DNA of 38,618 nucleotides, from the NCBI GenBank assembly GCA_019135865.1, contig JAGVVD010000056.1, positions 1 to 38,618 of the forward strand. The letters are read 5' to 3'. This stretch comes from Elusimicrobiota bacterium (lineage in GTDB: Bacteria > Elusimicrobiota > Elusimicrobia > Elusimicrobiales > UBA9959). Under the pieces are notes generated by a model. It made no database searches and had not been told where the DNA came from. It was given only the letters and a program-made list of their open reading frames with translations. A program made the position numbers and the translations under genes. Shown in pieces: positions 25,233 through 33,566 of this stretch (positions are counted from its first letter, which is position 1; every line of letters starts with the position of its first letter).

Positions 25233-25266
25233 AGGCGCCTGCCTTCGGAGGCGCCTGCCGGATTTT
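25233..25266 (+). terminator. Terminator or leader attenuator between the PorV-like gene and speD
   Basis: AGGCGCCT (25233-25240) pairs with an identical palindromic octamer at 25249-25256 around a GCCTTCGG loop that can form a C(UUCG)G tetraloop. GCCGGATTTTT follows. It may end the kelch-PorV operon; if the promoter at 25183 is real it would lie in the speD leader and could attenuate it. Confidence 0.5.
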
Positions 25267-25284
25267 TACGGACATTCGCGAGCC

Positions 25285-25638
25285 ATGAAATCTCTCGGAC
25301 AGCACCTCGTCGTCGAACTATACGATTGCCCTCCCGGGCGCCTTTCCGCCGTGGACGAAGTACAGGAGGCCATGGTGAAAGCGGCCAGGGCGGCCAAGTC
25401 GACCATAATCGACTCCGTCTTCCACCATTTCCACCCGCACGGCGTCTCGGGGGTGGTCGTCATAGCGGAGTCGCACTTCGCCATACATACCTGGCCGGAA
25501 CACGGCTACGCGGCCATAGACCTTTTCACCTGCGGGAACTCCACCAGGCCCTGGGAGGCCTTCAAAGTGGTGAAGCGGCTTTTCGGGGCCGGGCATTCCA
25601 GCGTGATGAAGATGGAGCGGGGGCTGCTGCCCCGGTAG
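25285..25638 (+). CDS. speD: S-adenosylmethionine decarboxylase proenzyme
   Basis: This 117-aa bacterial (SpeH-type) proenzyme decarboxylates S-adenosylmethionine to give the aminopropyl donor for polyamine synthesis. It self-cleaves between Glu62 and Ser63 in IAESHFAIHTWPEHG, the new Ser becoming the pyruvoyl group. His68 and Cys83 (DLFTCGN) are the conserved processing and catalytic residues. The N-terminus GQHLVVELYDCP is typical. Full length for the short bacterial class. ATG at 25285 has no strong ribosome site. It lies 13 bases before speE, forming a two-gene polyamine operon; no ornithine or arginine decarboxylase is seen nearby, so putrescine supply must come from elsewhere. Confidence 0.95.
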   Translation: MKSLGQHLVVELYDCPPGRLSAVDEVQEAMVKAARAAKSTIIDSVFHHFHPHGVSGVVVIAESHFAIHTWPEHGYAAIDLFTCGNSTRPWEAFKVVKRLFGAGHSSVMKMERGLLPR

Positions 25639-25651
25639 GCGGCGCGGACTT

Positions 25652-26623
25652 ATGAAGGCCGGAACTTTCTCCTGGATCAGGGATTCTCGCGACGGGCTGC
25701 CCGCGGGCCGCTGGTTCGTCGAATTCTTCTCCGCCGGCGAGATGCACGCCCACCGGCTGAGGAAAGTGCTGGCCTCCTCCAGCACCGCCTTCCAGGACGC
25801 GGTGCTGGTGCGCTCCGACGCTTTCGGCAAGATGCTGATCATAGACAGCGAGACCCAGTCCAGCGAGAAGGACGAGTTCATCTACCACGAGGCGCTGGCC
25901 GTCCCGCCGCTGCTCTTCCACCCGGACCCGGGCTCGGTGCTGATCATGGGCGGGGGGGAGGGCGCCACCGCCAGGGAATTCCTCAGAGGCCGCGGCATAC
26001 GCTCGGTCGTGATGGCCGACATCGACCACAAGGTCCTCCGCTTCGCCCGGAAGCACATGGCCTCCTGGCACCGCGGCGCTTTCGACGACCCCCGCCTGCG
26101 CCTGCTGGTGCAGGACGCGCGGCTGCCGGTGCTGCGCTCGCGCCTGCGCTTCGACATCGTCTGCGCGGACCTGCCCAGCCCCATCGAGGGCGGGCCGGCC
26201 TTCAGGCTCTACACCCTCGAATTCTACCGCCGCCTTAAGGAGCGCCTGGCCCCGGGCGGCCTCTTCGTGACCCAGGCCGGGCCCGGCCTGCCGTCGCAGT
26301 TCGGCCTGCACGCGGCCCTGGCCGCCACGCTGCGCCGCGTTTTCAGGCGCGTCTTCTCCTACTCCGCTTTCATCCCGTCCTACGACATGCCATGGACCTT
26401 CCTTCTCTGTTCGGACTCGGCCGGCCTCGACCCCCTGCGCGCCTGCGCGGGGGAACTCGACCGCAGGGCGGCCCGGAGGCTGACCGGGCGGCCGCTGTTC
26501 GCCGACGGACAGGCCATAGAGGGGATGTTCCGGACGCCGGTCCATTACAGGGAAGCGATGAAGAAGAACCGCAGGATAATCACGGAGAGGTCCCCCATGT
26601 ACTTCACGACCTCTCAAGGCTGA
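25652..26623 (+). CDS. speE: Spermidine synthase family aminopropyltransferase
   Basis: This 323-aa cytoplasmic enzyme moves the aminopropyl group from decarboxylated S-adenosylmethionine to an amine acceptor. The N-terminal beta-domain includes FGKMLIIDSETQSSEKDE, then YHEAL. The Rossmann part has IMGGGEGATAREFLR (about 98-112), the acidic MADIDHKVLRFARKH and the gate-region CADLPSPIEGG with the catalytic Asp. RLYTLEFYRRLKERLAPGG and the C-terminal tail fit the family. The acceptor (putrescine, or a longer amine as in thermospermine synthases) cannot be assigned safely. It follows speD directly, so the two act in succession. The next gene, a DksA-like regulator, is 21 bases downstream and may be co-transcribed. 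Confidence 0.9.
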   Translation: MKAGTFSWIRDSRDGLPAGRWFVEFFSAGEMHAHRLRKVLASSSTAFQDAVLVRSDAFGKMLIIDSETQSSEKDEFIYHEALAVPPLLFHPDPGSVLIMGGGEGATAREFLRGRGIRSVVMADIDHKVLRFARKHMASWHRGAFDDPRLRLLVQDARLPVLRSRLRFDIVCADLPSPIEGGPAFRLYTLEFYRRLKERLAPGGLFVTQAGPGLPSQFGLHAALAATLRRVFRRVFSYSAFIPSYDMPWTFLLCSDSAGLDPLRACAGELDRRAARRLTGRPLFADGQAIEGMFRTPVHYREAMKKNRRIITERSPMYFTTSQG

Positions 26624-26644
26624 TTCCGACAGGCAGGAGGAACC

Positions 26645-27127
26645 ATGAAAACCAGGAAGATCAGGCCGCCGAAGAAGTCCGTCAAGCCGCGCGGCAAGGC
26701 GGGTCCGGCGAAGACGAAGCGTCCCGCGAGGAAGGCCTCTCCCGCCGCAACGGCGCACGCCAGGGAGCAGGCGGGAATAGGCCGCAAGGAAGCGGAAACG
26801 ATAAAGAAGAAACTGCTCGCGCAGCGGGAGACCATCTCGCGCACGGTCGAGGCCAAGAAGAACCTGGACCTCAACGAGCCGGAAGTAGGCGACTCGATAG
26901 ACCAGGCCACCCAGAGCCTGGACAAGGAGATACTCTTCGAGCTCTCCGACAACGAGCGCCTCATGCTGGAGGATATCGAAGCCGCCCTGCGCAAGATAGA
27001 CCACGGCATCTACGGTCTCTGCGAGCAGTGCCAGAAGCCCATAGCCTCCAAGCGCCTCAACGCGCTGCCGTCGGCGCGCTACTGCCTGACCTGCCAGGCC
27101 GGCGCCGAGAAACGCCGCTCCTACTGA
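26645..27127 (+). CDS. DksA/TraR-family zinc-finger protein with basic N-terminal extension
   Basis: This 160-aa protein probably binds RNA polymerase through the secondary channel or acts as a related regulator. Residues 1-45 are a Lys/Arg/Pro/Ala-rich, disordered-looking extension. A coiled-coil helical hairpin follows (about 46-120). The zinc finger uses Cys126, Cys129, Cys147 and Cys150 (YGLCEQCQKPI and YCLTCQAG). The family pattern IDHGIYGLCEQC is clear. A DSIDQATQS stretch occupies the place of the coiled-coil tip, where DksA has its acidic DXXDXA motif; only part of that pattern is present, so ppGpp-linked activity is uncertain. AGGAGG lies 5 bases before ATG 26645. It ends in a bidirectional terminator. 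Confidence 0.9.
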   Translation: MKTRKIRPPKKSVKPRGKAGPAKTKRPARKASPAATAHAREQAGIGRKEAETIKKKLLAQRETISRTVEAKKNLDLNEPEVGDSIDQATQSLDKEILFELSDNERLMLEDIEAALRKIDHGIYGLCEQCQKPIASKRLNALPSARYCLTCQAGAEKRRSY

Positions 27128-27146
27128 GCGCGCGCAGGAAAAAGGA

Positions 27147-27181
27147 GGGAGGCCGCCCGCGCGACGGACGGCCTCCCTTTT
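27147..27181. terminator. Bidirectional terminator between the DksA-like and RDD genes
   Basis: GGGAGGCCG (27147-27155) pairs with CGGCCTCCC (27169-27177). TTTT follows on the plus strand, and on the minus strand the stem is followed by TCCTTTTT. It lies 20 bases past the DksA-like stop and about 25 bases past the RDD stop. A second hairpin (27186-27203) adjoins it. Confidence 0.8.
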
Positions 27182-27202
27182 ATGCGCCCCGCCGAGGCGG
27201 GG

Positions 27203-28051
27203 CTACTTTTTTTTGACGCTGGAAGCGCTGACCTCGGTCTTGCGCCAGTTCCTCGCCCTGGCCTTCACCAGGAAATTATCCCCGTCCGTGGCTATCTGCA
27301 GCGAGGGGGGGTCTATGCAGTCCAGCAGTTCCCGCCTGAACCGGGCCACGTCGCCGCTCAGCGCCGCCAGGCGCCGTATATCGTCGGTATATACGCCGTA
27401 CCTGTCCATGTGCATATCCTGCAGCTTCGCCACGGCGTTCACGCCGCGTCGCGCCTGGGCCACCTGCCTCTTTTCCGAGGGCGTCATGGAGAGGAAGGTC
27501 TGGTTCAGCCAGGTCACCCCGAAGAAGAGCATCAGCAGCCACGAAAAGGCGAAAACGACCCCCTGGGCCGCGTCGCCGCGCTCTTTCACGCTCACGACCC
27601 GGCTGCCGCCGATATAATCGTGCAGCGCCCGCTTCTGCCGGGTGAAGAGGGCCAGCAGGTAGCCCAGGTTGAGCGGGATGGAACTGGCGAAGTAACCGAG
27701 CGAGCGGAAGAAGGCCCTGGGAACGGAGAGAGGCGAACCGTCGGCCGCCCTGACCCGGATGCCCATTATCAGTTTTCCCACGGTGGCCCGGCCGCCGGAA
27801 GAGAGCCAGGTCTCGTAGACCAGATAGAGGATTATCCAGAGCAGTTTCCATTTCAACTGCCCCCCGGGAGAGTTCTCCAGCCGCCCGGCCGAGATCATCA
27901 GCCCCATGGTCCAGTAGGCCGCCAGCACGAAAGGCAGCGCGTCGATCACGTAGGCGATGAAACGTTCGTTGAATCCGGCCGGCCTGGGCCCGGTCTCCGC
28001 CGGGCCCGCGCCGATCGCGGCGGCGGCCGGCATGATATCGTCCTGCTGCAT
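27203..28051 (-). CDS. RDD-domain membrane protein with a pilin-like C-terminal domain
   Basis: This 282-aa protein joins two parts. Residues about 24-155 are an RDD domain with its characteristic GFNERFIAYVIDALPF, the GGRATVGKLIMGIRV signature and RQKRALHDYIGGSRVV; RDD proteins are three-helix membrane proteins, some linked to ion transport. A fourth hydrophobic helix (about 165-185) is followed by a segment that resembles the start of a type IV pilin globular domain: AQARRGVNAVAKLQDMHMDR, then YGVYTDDIRRLAAL, and a small beta part. The chain ends in a Lys-rich tail. I chose ATG 28051 because GGAGGAGGG lies just upstream; an in-frame ATG at 28159 is far less well placed. The RDD call is strong; the pilin-like reading is pattern-based. 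It converges on the DksA-like gene. Confidence 0.85.
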   Translation of the reverse strand: MQQDDIMPAAAAIGAGPAETGPRPAGFNERFIAYVIDALPFVLAAYWTMGLMISAGRLENSPGGQLKWKLLWIILYLVYETWLSSGGRATVGKLIMGIRVRAADGSPLSVPRAFFRSLGYFASSIPLNLGYLLALFTRQKRALHDYIGGSRVVSVKERGDAAQGVVFAFSWLLMLFFGVTWLNQTFLSMTPSEKRQVAQARRGVNAVAKLQDMHMDRYGVYTDDIRRLAALSGDVARFRRELLDCIDPPSLQIATDGDNFLVKARARNWRKTEVSASSVKKK

Positions 28052-28106
28052 AAGCCCTCCTCCCGCGGACGCGCGGCCGCAGGGGGCGGCGGGGCGTCCG
28101 GAATTG

Positions 28107-28112
28107 ATTATA
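28107..28112 (-). promoter_or_regulatory. -10 box (TATAAT, minus strand) for the RDD gene
   Basis: A perfect minus-strand TATAAT sits 56 bases upstream of the RDD start; a second copy is at 28148-28153. Neither has a clear -35. The spacing allows a normal leader carrying GGAGGAGGG. Confidence 0.4.
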
Positions 28113-28166
28113 TCAAAACGCGGCCCGGCCGGCGCAAGGACCCGCGAATTATATTTCAATGCCTCC

Positions 28167-28197
28167 TTGATGAGCCCGGAGAGAATTTGATTAAATA
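28167..28197 (+). promoter_or_regulatory. Putative promoter for the glutamine amidotransferase gene
   Basis: TTGATG (28167-28172) is followed 19 bases later by TAAATA (28192-28197). The ATG at 28209 is only 11 bases past this -10, with no Shine-Dalgarno sequence, another near-leaderless arrangement. Confidence 0.4.
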
Positions 28198-28208
28198 ATG
28201 ACGCTTCT

Positions 28209-29069
28209 ATGTGCAGAATGGCCGCTTACATCTCGTCGGGAAAGGGACCGGTCCCGGCCTGCCTGGCCGAAGGGCCGCGCTCGCTGACCGCGCAGGCCTC
28301 CGCGGACCCGTCGCGGCCGCAGGCGGACGGCTGGGGGGTCGGCAGGCTCGCCCCCGGCGGCCGGCCAGCCGCGCTGGTCCGCCGCTCCGCTCCGCTCGCG
28401 GAAGAACCCCGCGCTTTCTCCCGCGCCCTGCGCGCGGCGGCCGGGCCCGGCGTCCTCATCGCCCACGCCAGGGCGGCCTCCAACCCGCTCGGTCTCTCCC
28501 GCGCGCGCCTGGTGCGCCCGGAGAACAGCCACCCTTTCCAGGCCGAAGGCCTGCTCTTCGCCCATAACGGCACTCTCGACATCGCTTCCGAGATCCGCGA
28601 GAACCTGGGGTCCGGCGCGCTGCGCCTGCGCGGAGGGAGCGACAGCGAGGTGCTCTTCCGGCAGATAATCAAGATGCGCGACGCCTACGGCGACCTGGCC
28701 CTGTCCGTGGAAATGGCCCTCGACGAGATCTGGACGGTCTGGGGCTCCTGCTCCGGCGACAGGCGGGACCTGAAGGCCCCGTACCGCGGCCTCAACCTCT
28801 TCGTCTCGGACGGGAACCGCCTGTGCGCCCTGTGCCATTACCCCGGAGCCGGAAAGAAGCGGTCCCTTCTTACGCCGGGCTGGGGCTGGGGCAGGCTGGC
28901 CTGGCGGACGGTACCGGGCGGAGCGCTGTTCTCCAGCGAACCGCTCGACGCGGGACGCTGGCGGGGGCTCGGCGACGGGCAGCTGGCGGAGGCGGTGCTG
29001 GAAGGCGGCGCGGTCAAAATATCCGTGCGCGGGCTGGGCGCCGCGTCCGGCAAGGCGGCGGCCATATGA
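28209..29069 (+). CDS. Class II glutamine amidotransferase (YafJ-like)
   Basis: This 286-aa protein is a stand-alone Ntn-type glutaminase domain. Cys2 (MCRMAAY) would become the N-terminal nucleophile after Met removal. Other conserved pieces are QADGWGVG, IAHARAASNP, NSHPFQAEGLLFAHNGTLD and GSDSEVLF, the same order as in YafJ and in the glutaminase halves of larger amidotransferases. No synthetase partner domain is attached, so where the ammonia goes is unknown; homologues are mostly uncharacterised. The start at 28209 is fixed by the need for Cys2. It overlaps the HEAT-repeat gene by ATGA, and the MoxR/Bat operon follows. Confidence 0.88.
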   Translation: MCRMAAYISSGKGPVPACLAEGPRSLTAQASADPSRPQADGWGVGRLAPGGRPAALVRRSAPLAEEPRAFSRALRAAAGPGVLIAHARAASNPLGLSRARLVRPENSHPFQAEGLLFAHNGTLDIASEIRENLGSGALRLRGGSDSEVLFRQIIKMRDAYGDLALSVEMALDEIWTVWGSCSGDRRDLKAPYRGLNLFVSDGNRLCALCHYPGAGKKRSLLTPGWGWGRLAWRTVPGGALFSSEPLDAGRWRGLGDGQLAEAVLEGGAVKISVRGLGAASGKAAAI

Positions 29070-29683
29070 AATGGATACTCTTGCTCCTCATCTTCATCGG
29101 CGGGATCTATTACCTGGTGCAGCAGGACAAGCGGGAAAAGGTCCTCGTACAGCAGGCGGAGCTGCTCAAGAAGGACCAGCAGGCCGCGGGAACCCTTCCC
29201 ATAAAGACCGAGAAGCAGGTCACCCTCCGGTTCTCGGCCGATACGGTCCAGACCCTGCGCGGCCTGACCCAGGACGCCAATGAAAAGGTCCGTTTCGCGG
29301 CCGCGGAACTGCTCTGGCAGCTGCAGGACGAACAGGCCCCTTCGGTCATCAAGAAGATGCTGCAGGAGGAGACCGACCCGGCCACCAGGCAGGCGCTGAT
29401 CGCCCTGCTGTCGGCGGAAAAGACGAAGATCAGCCTGGCGCTCCTGGCGGAGGCCCTGAACGATTACGACAAGGAAACGCGGCTGAAGGCCGTGGACGCC
29501 ATCGGCGGCTTCACGAGCAAGGAGACCCTCCCCGTCCTGGGAAAAGCCCTGAAGGATTACGACGAGGACGTGAAGCTCAAGGCCCTGGAAGCCATAAACA
29601 AGGTGCGCAAGGACCTGGAAACACAGAAGGCCCAGCAGCTGCAGCAGCTGGAACCCGACCCTCTGTTCAAAGTCACCCCCTGA
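29066..29683 (+). CDS. Membrane-anchored HEAT-repeat protein
   Basis: This 205-aa protein has one N-terminal transmembrane helix (about 3-18, WILLLLIFIGGIYYLV) and then a helical solenoid of about four HEAT-like repeats. Repeat units include EKVRFAAAELLWQLQDEQAP, DPATRQALIALLSA, KETRLKAVDAIGGFTSKETL and EDVKLKALEAINKVRKDLE. HEAT solenoids are protein-binding scaffolds. The chain after the helix would face the periplasm if the positive-inside rule holds poorly at the short N-terminus; topology is uncertain. ATG at 29066 overlaps the amidotransferase stop. It lies just ahead of the MoxR gene and may belong to that envelope-associated system. Confidence 0.8.
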   Translation: MKWILLLLIFIGGIYYLVQQDKREKVLVQQAELLKKDQQAAGTLPIKTEKQVTLRFSADTVQTLRGLTQDANEKVRFAAAELLWQLQDEQAPSVIKKMLQEETDPATRQALIALLSAEKTKISLALLAEALNDYDKETRLKAVDAIGGFTSKETLPVLGKALKDYDEDVKLKALEAINKVRKDLETQKAQQLQQLEPDPLFKVTP

Positions 29684-29693
29684 AGTTTCACCG

Positions 29694-29717
29694 GCCGTCC
29701 GCCGGGCGGCGGACGGC
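29694..29717 (+). other. Hairpin directly ahead of the MoxR ribosome-binding site
   Basis: A perfect 10-bp stem (GCCGTCCGCC at 29694-29703 with 29708-29717) has a GGGC loop. It has no T-run and ends just before AAAGGAG (about 29719-29725), so it is more likely an intra-operon RNA structure than a terminator. Confidence 0.5.
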
Positions 29718-29732
29718 GAAAGGAGCGTTCGG

Positions 29733-30722
<990 letters not shown>

Positions 30723-30750
30723 GTCCGGCCGGCGGCGGCGCTCCCCCGAT

Positions 30751-31629
30751 ATGAATACCGCGGAGATACTCAGCAAGGTCCGCCAGATAGAGATCCGCAC
30801 CGGCAAGCTGGTCTCCGAGACCTTCGCCGGCGACTACCTGAGCGTCTTCAAGGGCCGCGGCATGGAGTTCGCGGAGGTCAGGGAATACACGCCCGGCGAC
30901 GATATCCGCTCGATAGACTGGAACGTGACGGCCCGCTTTTCCCGGCCTTTCGTCAAGCAGTTCATGGAGGAGCGCGAACTGACGCTGATGGTCCTCTGCG
31001 ACCTCTCGGGCTCCCAGTTCTTCGGCAGCCGCGGCCGGTTCAAGAACGAGGCCGCCGCCGACCTGGCGGCGCTCTTCGCCTTCGCCGCGCTCAAGAACAA
31101 CGACAAGACCGGGCTGATGACCTTCACGGAGCAGCCGGAACTCTACATCCCGCCGCGCAAGGGCCGGACCCACGCGCTGCGCATCATCCGGGAGATGTTG
31201 GCGCACGTCCCGAAAGGGCGCGGCACCGATATCACCGCCGCGCTGGACGCGGTCAACAAGATACTCAAGCACCGCAGCATCCTGATACTCATCTCCGATT
31301 TCGACGGCCCCGACTACGAGAAGGCCGCCCGCCGCGCCGCGCTGCGCCACGACCTCATCCCGGTCATGGTCAACGACGAACTGGAGAAGGAACTGCCCCC
31401 GCTGCCGGCCGTCCTGACGGCGCGCGGGCTGGAGGACGGGCTCCTCTACACGGCCGACCTCTCCGATCCCGCCGTGCGCCGGGCCTACGCCGGGGACCGC
31501 GCGCGCAGGATAAGCCGCGCGGAGCAGGTCTTCCGCCTCTGCGGGGTGGAACCCATCCGGATAAGCACCGGGGGGGAGATCTTCGACCCGGTGGTCAGGT
31601 TCTTCAAGAAACGCGAGAAGAGGACCTGA
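30751..31629 (+). CDS. DUF58 domain protein (VWA-like fold)
   Basis: This 292-aa protein carries the DUF58 signature GRGMEFAEVREYTPGDDIRS followed by IDWNVTARFSRPFVKQF (about residues 36-72), and a VWA-like part with VLCDLSGSQFFGS in place of a MIDAS and LILISDFDGPDYE later. No signal peptide or membrane helix is apparent, so it is probably cytoplasmic. DUF58 proteins nearly always accompany MoxR ATPases and are presumed to be partners or substrates. The gene is 28 bases after MoxR with no recognisable terminator and continues into the Bat genes. Confidence 0.92.
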   Translation: MNTAEILSKVRQIEIRTGKLVSETFAGDYLSVFKGRGMEFAEVREYTPGDDIRSIDWNVTARFSRPFVKQFMEERELTLMVLCDLSGSQFFGSRGRFKNEAAADLAALFAFAALKNNDKTGLMTFTEQPELYIPPRKGRTHALRIIREMLAHVPKGRGTDITAALDAVNKILKHRSILILISDFDGPDYEKAARRAALRHDLIPVMVNDELEKELPPLPAVLTARGLEDGLLYTADLSDPAVRRAYAGDRARRISRAEQVFRLCGVEPIRISTGGEIFDPVVRFFKKREKRT

Positions 31630-31632
31630 CCC

Positions 31633-32580
31633 GTGCCGCTCGGACCGCTCGCCGCTCTTTTCCTGTGCACGGCGGCCGCCGGGGCGGCTCCCGGCGTCTC
31701 CATCTCCGTTTCCAAACCTTCGGAAAAACCCGTGCTCGGCGAACCGTTCCGTCTCGAGTACGAGGTCTCCTGGCCGGCCGATTACGCCATAAGCCTCGAC
31801 ACGGCGGCCCTCCCCTCCGGCTCCGGCGACTTCGGCGTCCTCGAACATTCCTTCAAGGGGAAAGGGCCGGGCGGGGGGAAGTTCCTTATAAAAGCGGTCC
31901 CGTTCGCCATGGGGATCTCCACCTTCCCCCCGCTCTCCCTCCTTCTCTCCGGTCCCGACGGGGAGTTCTCCGCGAGCGCCCCGGATGTCCCGCTGGAGAT
32001 CGAGCCGTTCATAAAAGAGCGGACGCCTCCGAACCTCATCCGCGACATCTACCCTCCGTTCAGGTTCGGCGTACCGCGCTGGGTCTGGTGGCTGCTCGCC
32101 CTGGCGGCGGCCGCCGCCGCGGCCCTGTGGTGGAGGCGGCGCCGACGCGGGTTCCCGGCGGGGGGCGCGGCCGCCGGCGGGGAGCCCGCCCTGCCGCCCT
32201 ATGAGAACGCGCTCCGGGAACTGGACCGCCTGCTGTCCTCCGGGACCTGGGACCCGGCCGCGCCCAAGGCTTTTTACGTGCGTCTTTCCGCCATCCTGCG
32301 CGACTACCTGGACGGCGAGGGGGGGATGGAAGCGCAGCTGATGACCACTTCCGACCTGCTGAAGGAGCTCAGGAAGAAAACCCTCACGGCCTCCCTCCTG
32401 GCCGACTCCCGCGCCTTCCTGAACAAGGCCGACCTGGTCAAGTTCGCCAGGCTCCCCGTATCGGAACAGGAGAGGGACTCGGACGCGGACAAGCTGCGCG
32501 CGCTGCTCGGCGGCCTGCACGGCTTCTTCGCGCCGCCCCCGCCTCCTCCGCCGCCGCCCGGACAGGGAGGCGCGCGATGA
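31633..32580 (+). CDS. DUF4381-like / BatD-related membrane protein with C-terminal polyproline
   Basis: This 315-aa protein starts at GTG (31633), three bases after the DUF58 stop. A signal peptide (1 to about 19) leads to a periplasmic beta-rich domain (about 20-135), then IRDIYPPFRFGVPRWVWW leads into a membrane helix at about 152-168 followed by Arg residues. The cytoplasmic tail has a helical domain, YENALRELDRLLSS and FYVRLSAILRDYLDGEGGM, as in the DUF4381 proteins of MoxR operons. It ends in nine consecutive prolines followed by GQGGAR; such a run would be expected to need EF-P. It sits where DUF4381 genes usually do, between DUF58 and BatA, and overlaps BatA by ATGA. Confidence 0.72.
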   Translation: MPLGPLAALFLCTAAAGAAPGVSISVSKPSEKPVLGEPFRLEYEVSWPADYAISLDTAALPSGSGDFGVLEHSFKGKGPGGGKFLIKAVPFAMGISTFPPLSLLLSGPDGEFSASAPDVPLEIEPFIKERTPPNLIRDIYPPFRFGVPRWVWWLLALAAAAAAALWWRRRRRGFPAGGAAAGGEPALPPYENALRELDRLLSSGTWDPAAPKAFYVRLSAILRDYLDGEGGMEAQLMTTSDLLKELRKKTLTASLLADSRAFLNKADLVKFARLPVSEQERDSDADKLRALLGGLHGFFAPPPPPPPPPGQGGAR

Positions 32581-33566
32581 CGGACCTCTCCTTCCGCGAC
32601 CCGCTGTTCCTGCTGCTGGCGCTGCCGGCGCTGGCCGCGGCCCTTTACGCCTGGCGCGGCAGCCGCGCCAGGGGGGCGGCCATCTCCCTGCCGGCGCCGC
32701 TGCCCGCCGGGACCACGCCCAGGGCGCGGGCCGTCCTCCTCCTGCCGGTGCTCCTGCGCCTGATAGCGCTGCTCCTGCTGGTCCTGGCCCTCGCCAGGCC
32801 CCAGAAAGTAAAGCGCGGGGTCCTGCCGCCGGCCCAGGGCATAGACATACTGCTCACGATAGACACCTCCCTGAGCATGGCGGCCACCGACTTCAGCCCC
32901 AACCGCCTGGGGGCGGCGAAAAAGGCCGCGCTCGATTTCGTGGCCAGGCGCGCCAACGACCGTATCGGCGTAGTGGTCTTCGGCGGCACCGCCATGCTCG
33001 CCTGCCCGCTCACGCTGGACTACGAGGCCGTGACCGAGTTCGTGGAGGCGATAGATTTCAACATGACGCGCGTCGACGGCACTGCCATAGGGGACGCGAT
33101 AGTCACTTCCGTCAACCACATAAAGGACAGCAAAGCCAAGAGCAAAGTGGTCATACTGCTCACCGACGGGCGCTCCAATTCCGGGATGATAACGGACCCG
33201 GCGGCCGGGGCCAGGGCCGCCGCCGCCTACGGGATAAAGGTCTACACGATAGGCACCGCCGGCAAAGGCCCGGCGCAGATACCGACCGGCGACCCGGCCA
33301 TGCCCGTCGTGACCATAGAAGAGGACCTCGACGAGCCGACGCTGCTCGAAGTAGCGCGCCTGACCGGCGCGGAATTCTTCCGCGCCAGGGACCAGGCGGA
33401 ACTGCAGCGGATCTATTCGCAGATCGACTCCATGGAAAAGACGGAATTCCAGGCGCGGAGCCTTTCCTCCTATCACGACGCGCACATGACGCCCCTCGCC
33501 GCCGGGGCGCTGGTACTCGTCCTCTGCTTCGTCCTGGAGAAGACCTGGCTGAGGAGGCTGCCGTGA
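32577..33566 (+). CDS. batA: BatA-like von Willebrand factor A protein
   Basis: This 329-aa inner-membrane protein has hydrophobic helices at about 8-25 and 52-72, a VWA domain facing the periplasm or cytoplasm (about 87-300), and a C-terminal helix (about 305-322). The metal-ion-dependent adhesion site is complete: Asp95, Ser97, Ser99 in DTSLSM, a Thr in DGTAIGD and Asp in LLTDGRSN. BatA proteins, first named for aerotolerance in Bacteroides, act with MoxR. Start ATG 32577 overlaps the preceding stop (ATGA); the stop is overlapped by the next gene (GTGATG). Confidence 0.9.
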   Translation: MTDLSFRDPLFLLLALPALAAALYAWRGSRARGAAISLPAPLPAGTTPRARAVLLLPVLLRLIALLLLVLALARPQKVKRGVLPPAQGIDILLTIDTSLSMAATDFSPNRLGAAKKAALDFVARRANDRIGVVVFGGTAMLACPLTLDYEAVTEFVEAIDFNMTRVDGTAIGDAIVTSVNHIKDSKAKSKVVILLTDGRSNSGMITDPAAGARAAAAYGIKVYTIGTAGKGPAQIPTGDPAMPVVTIEEDLDEPTLLEVARLTGAEFFRARDQAELQRIYSQIDSMEKTEFQARSLSSYHDAHMTPLAAGALVLVLCFVLEKTWLRRLP

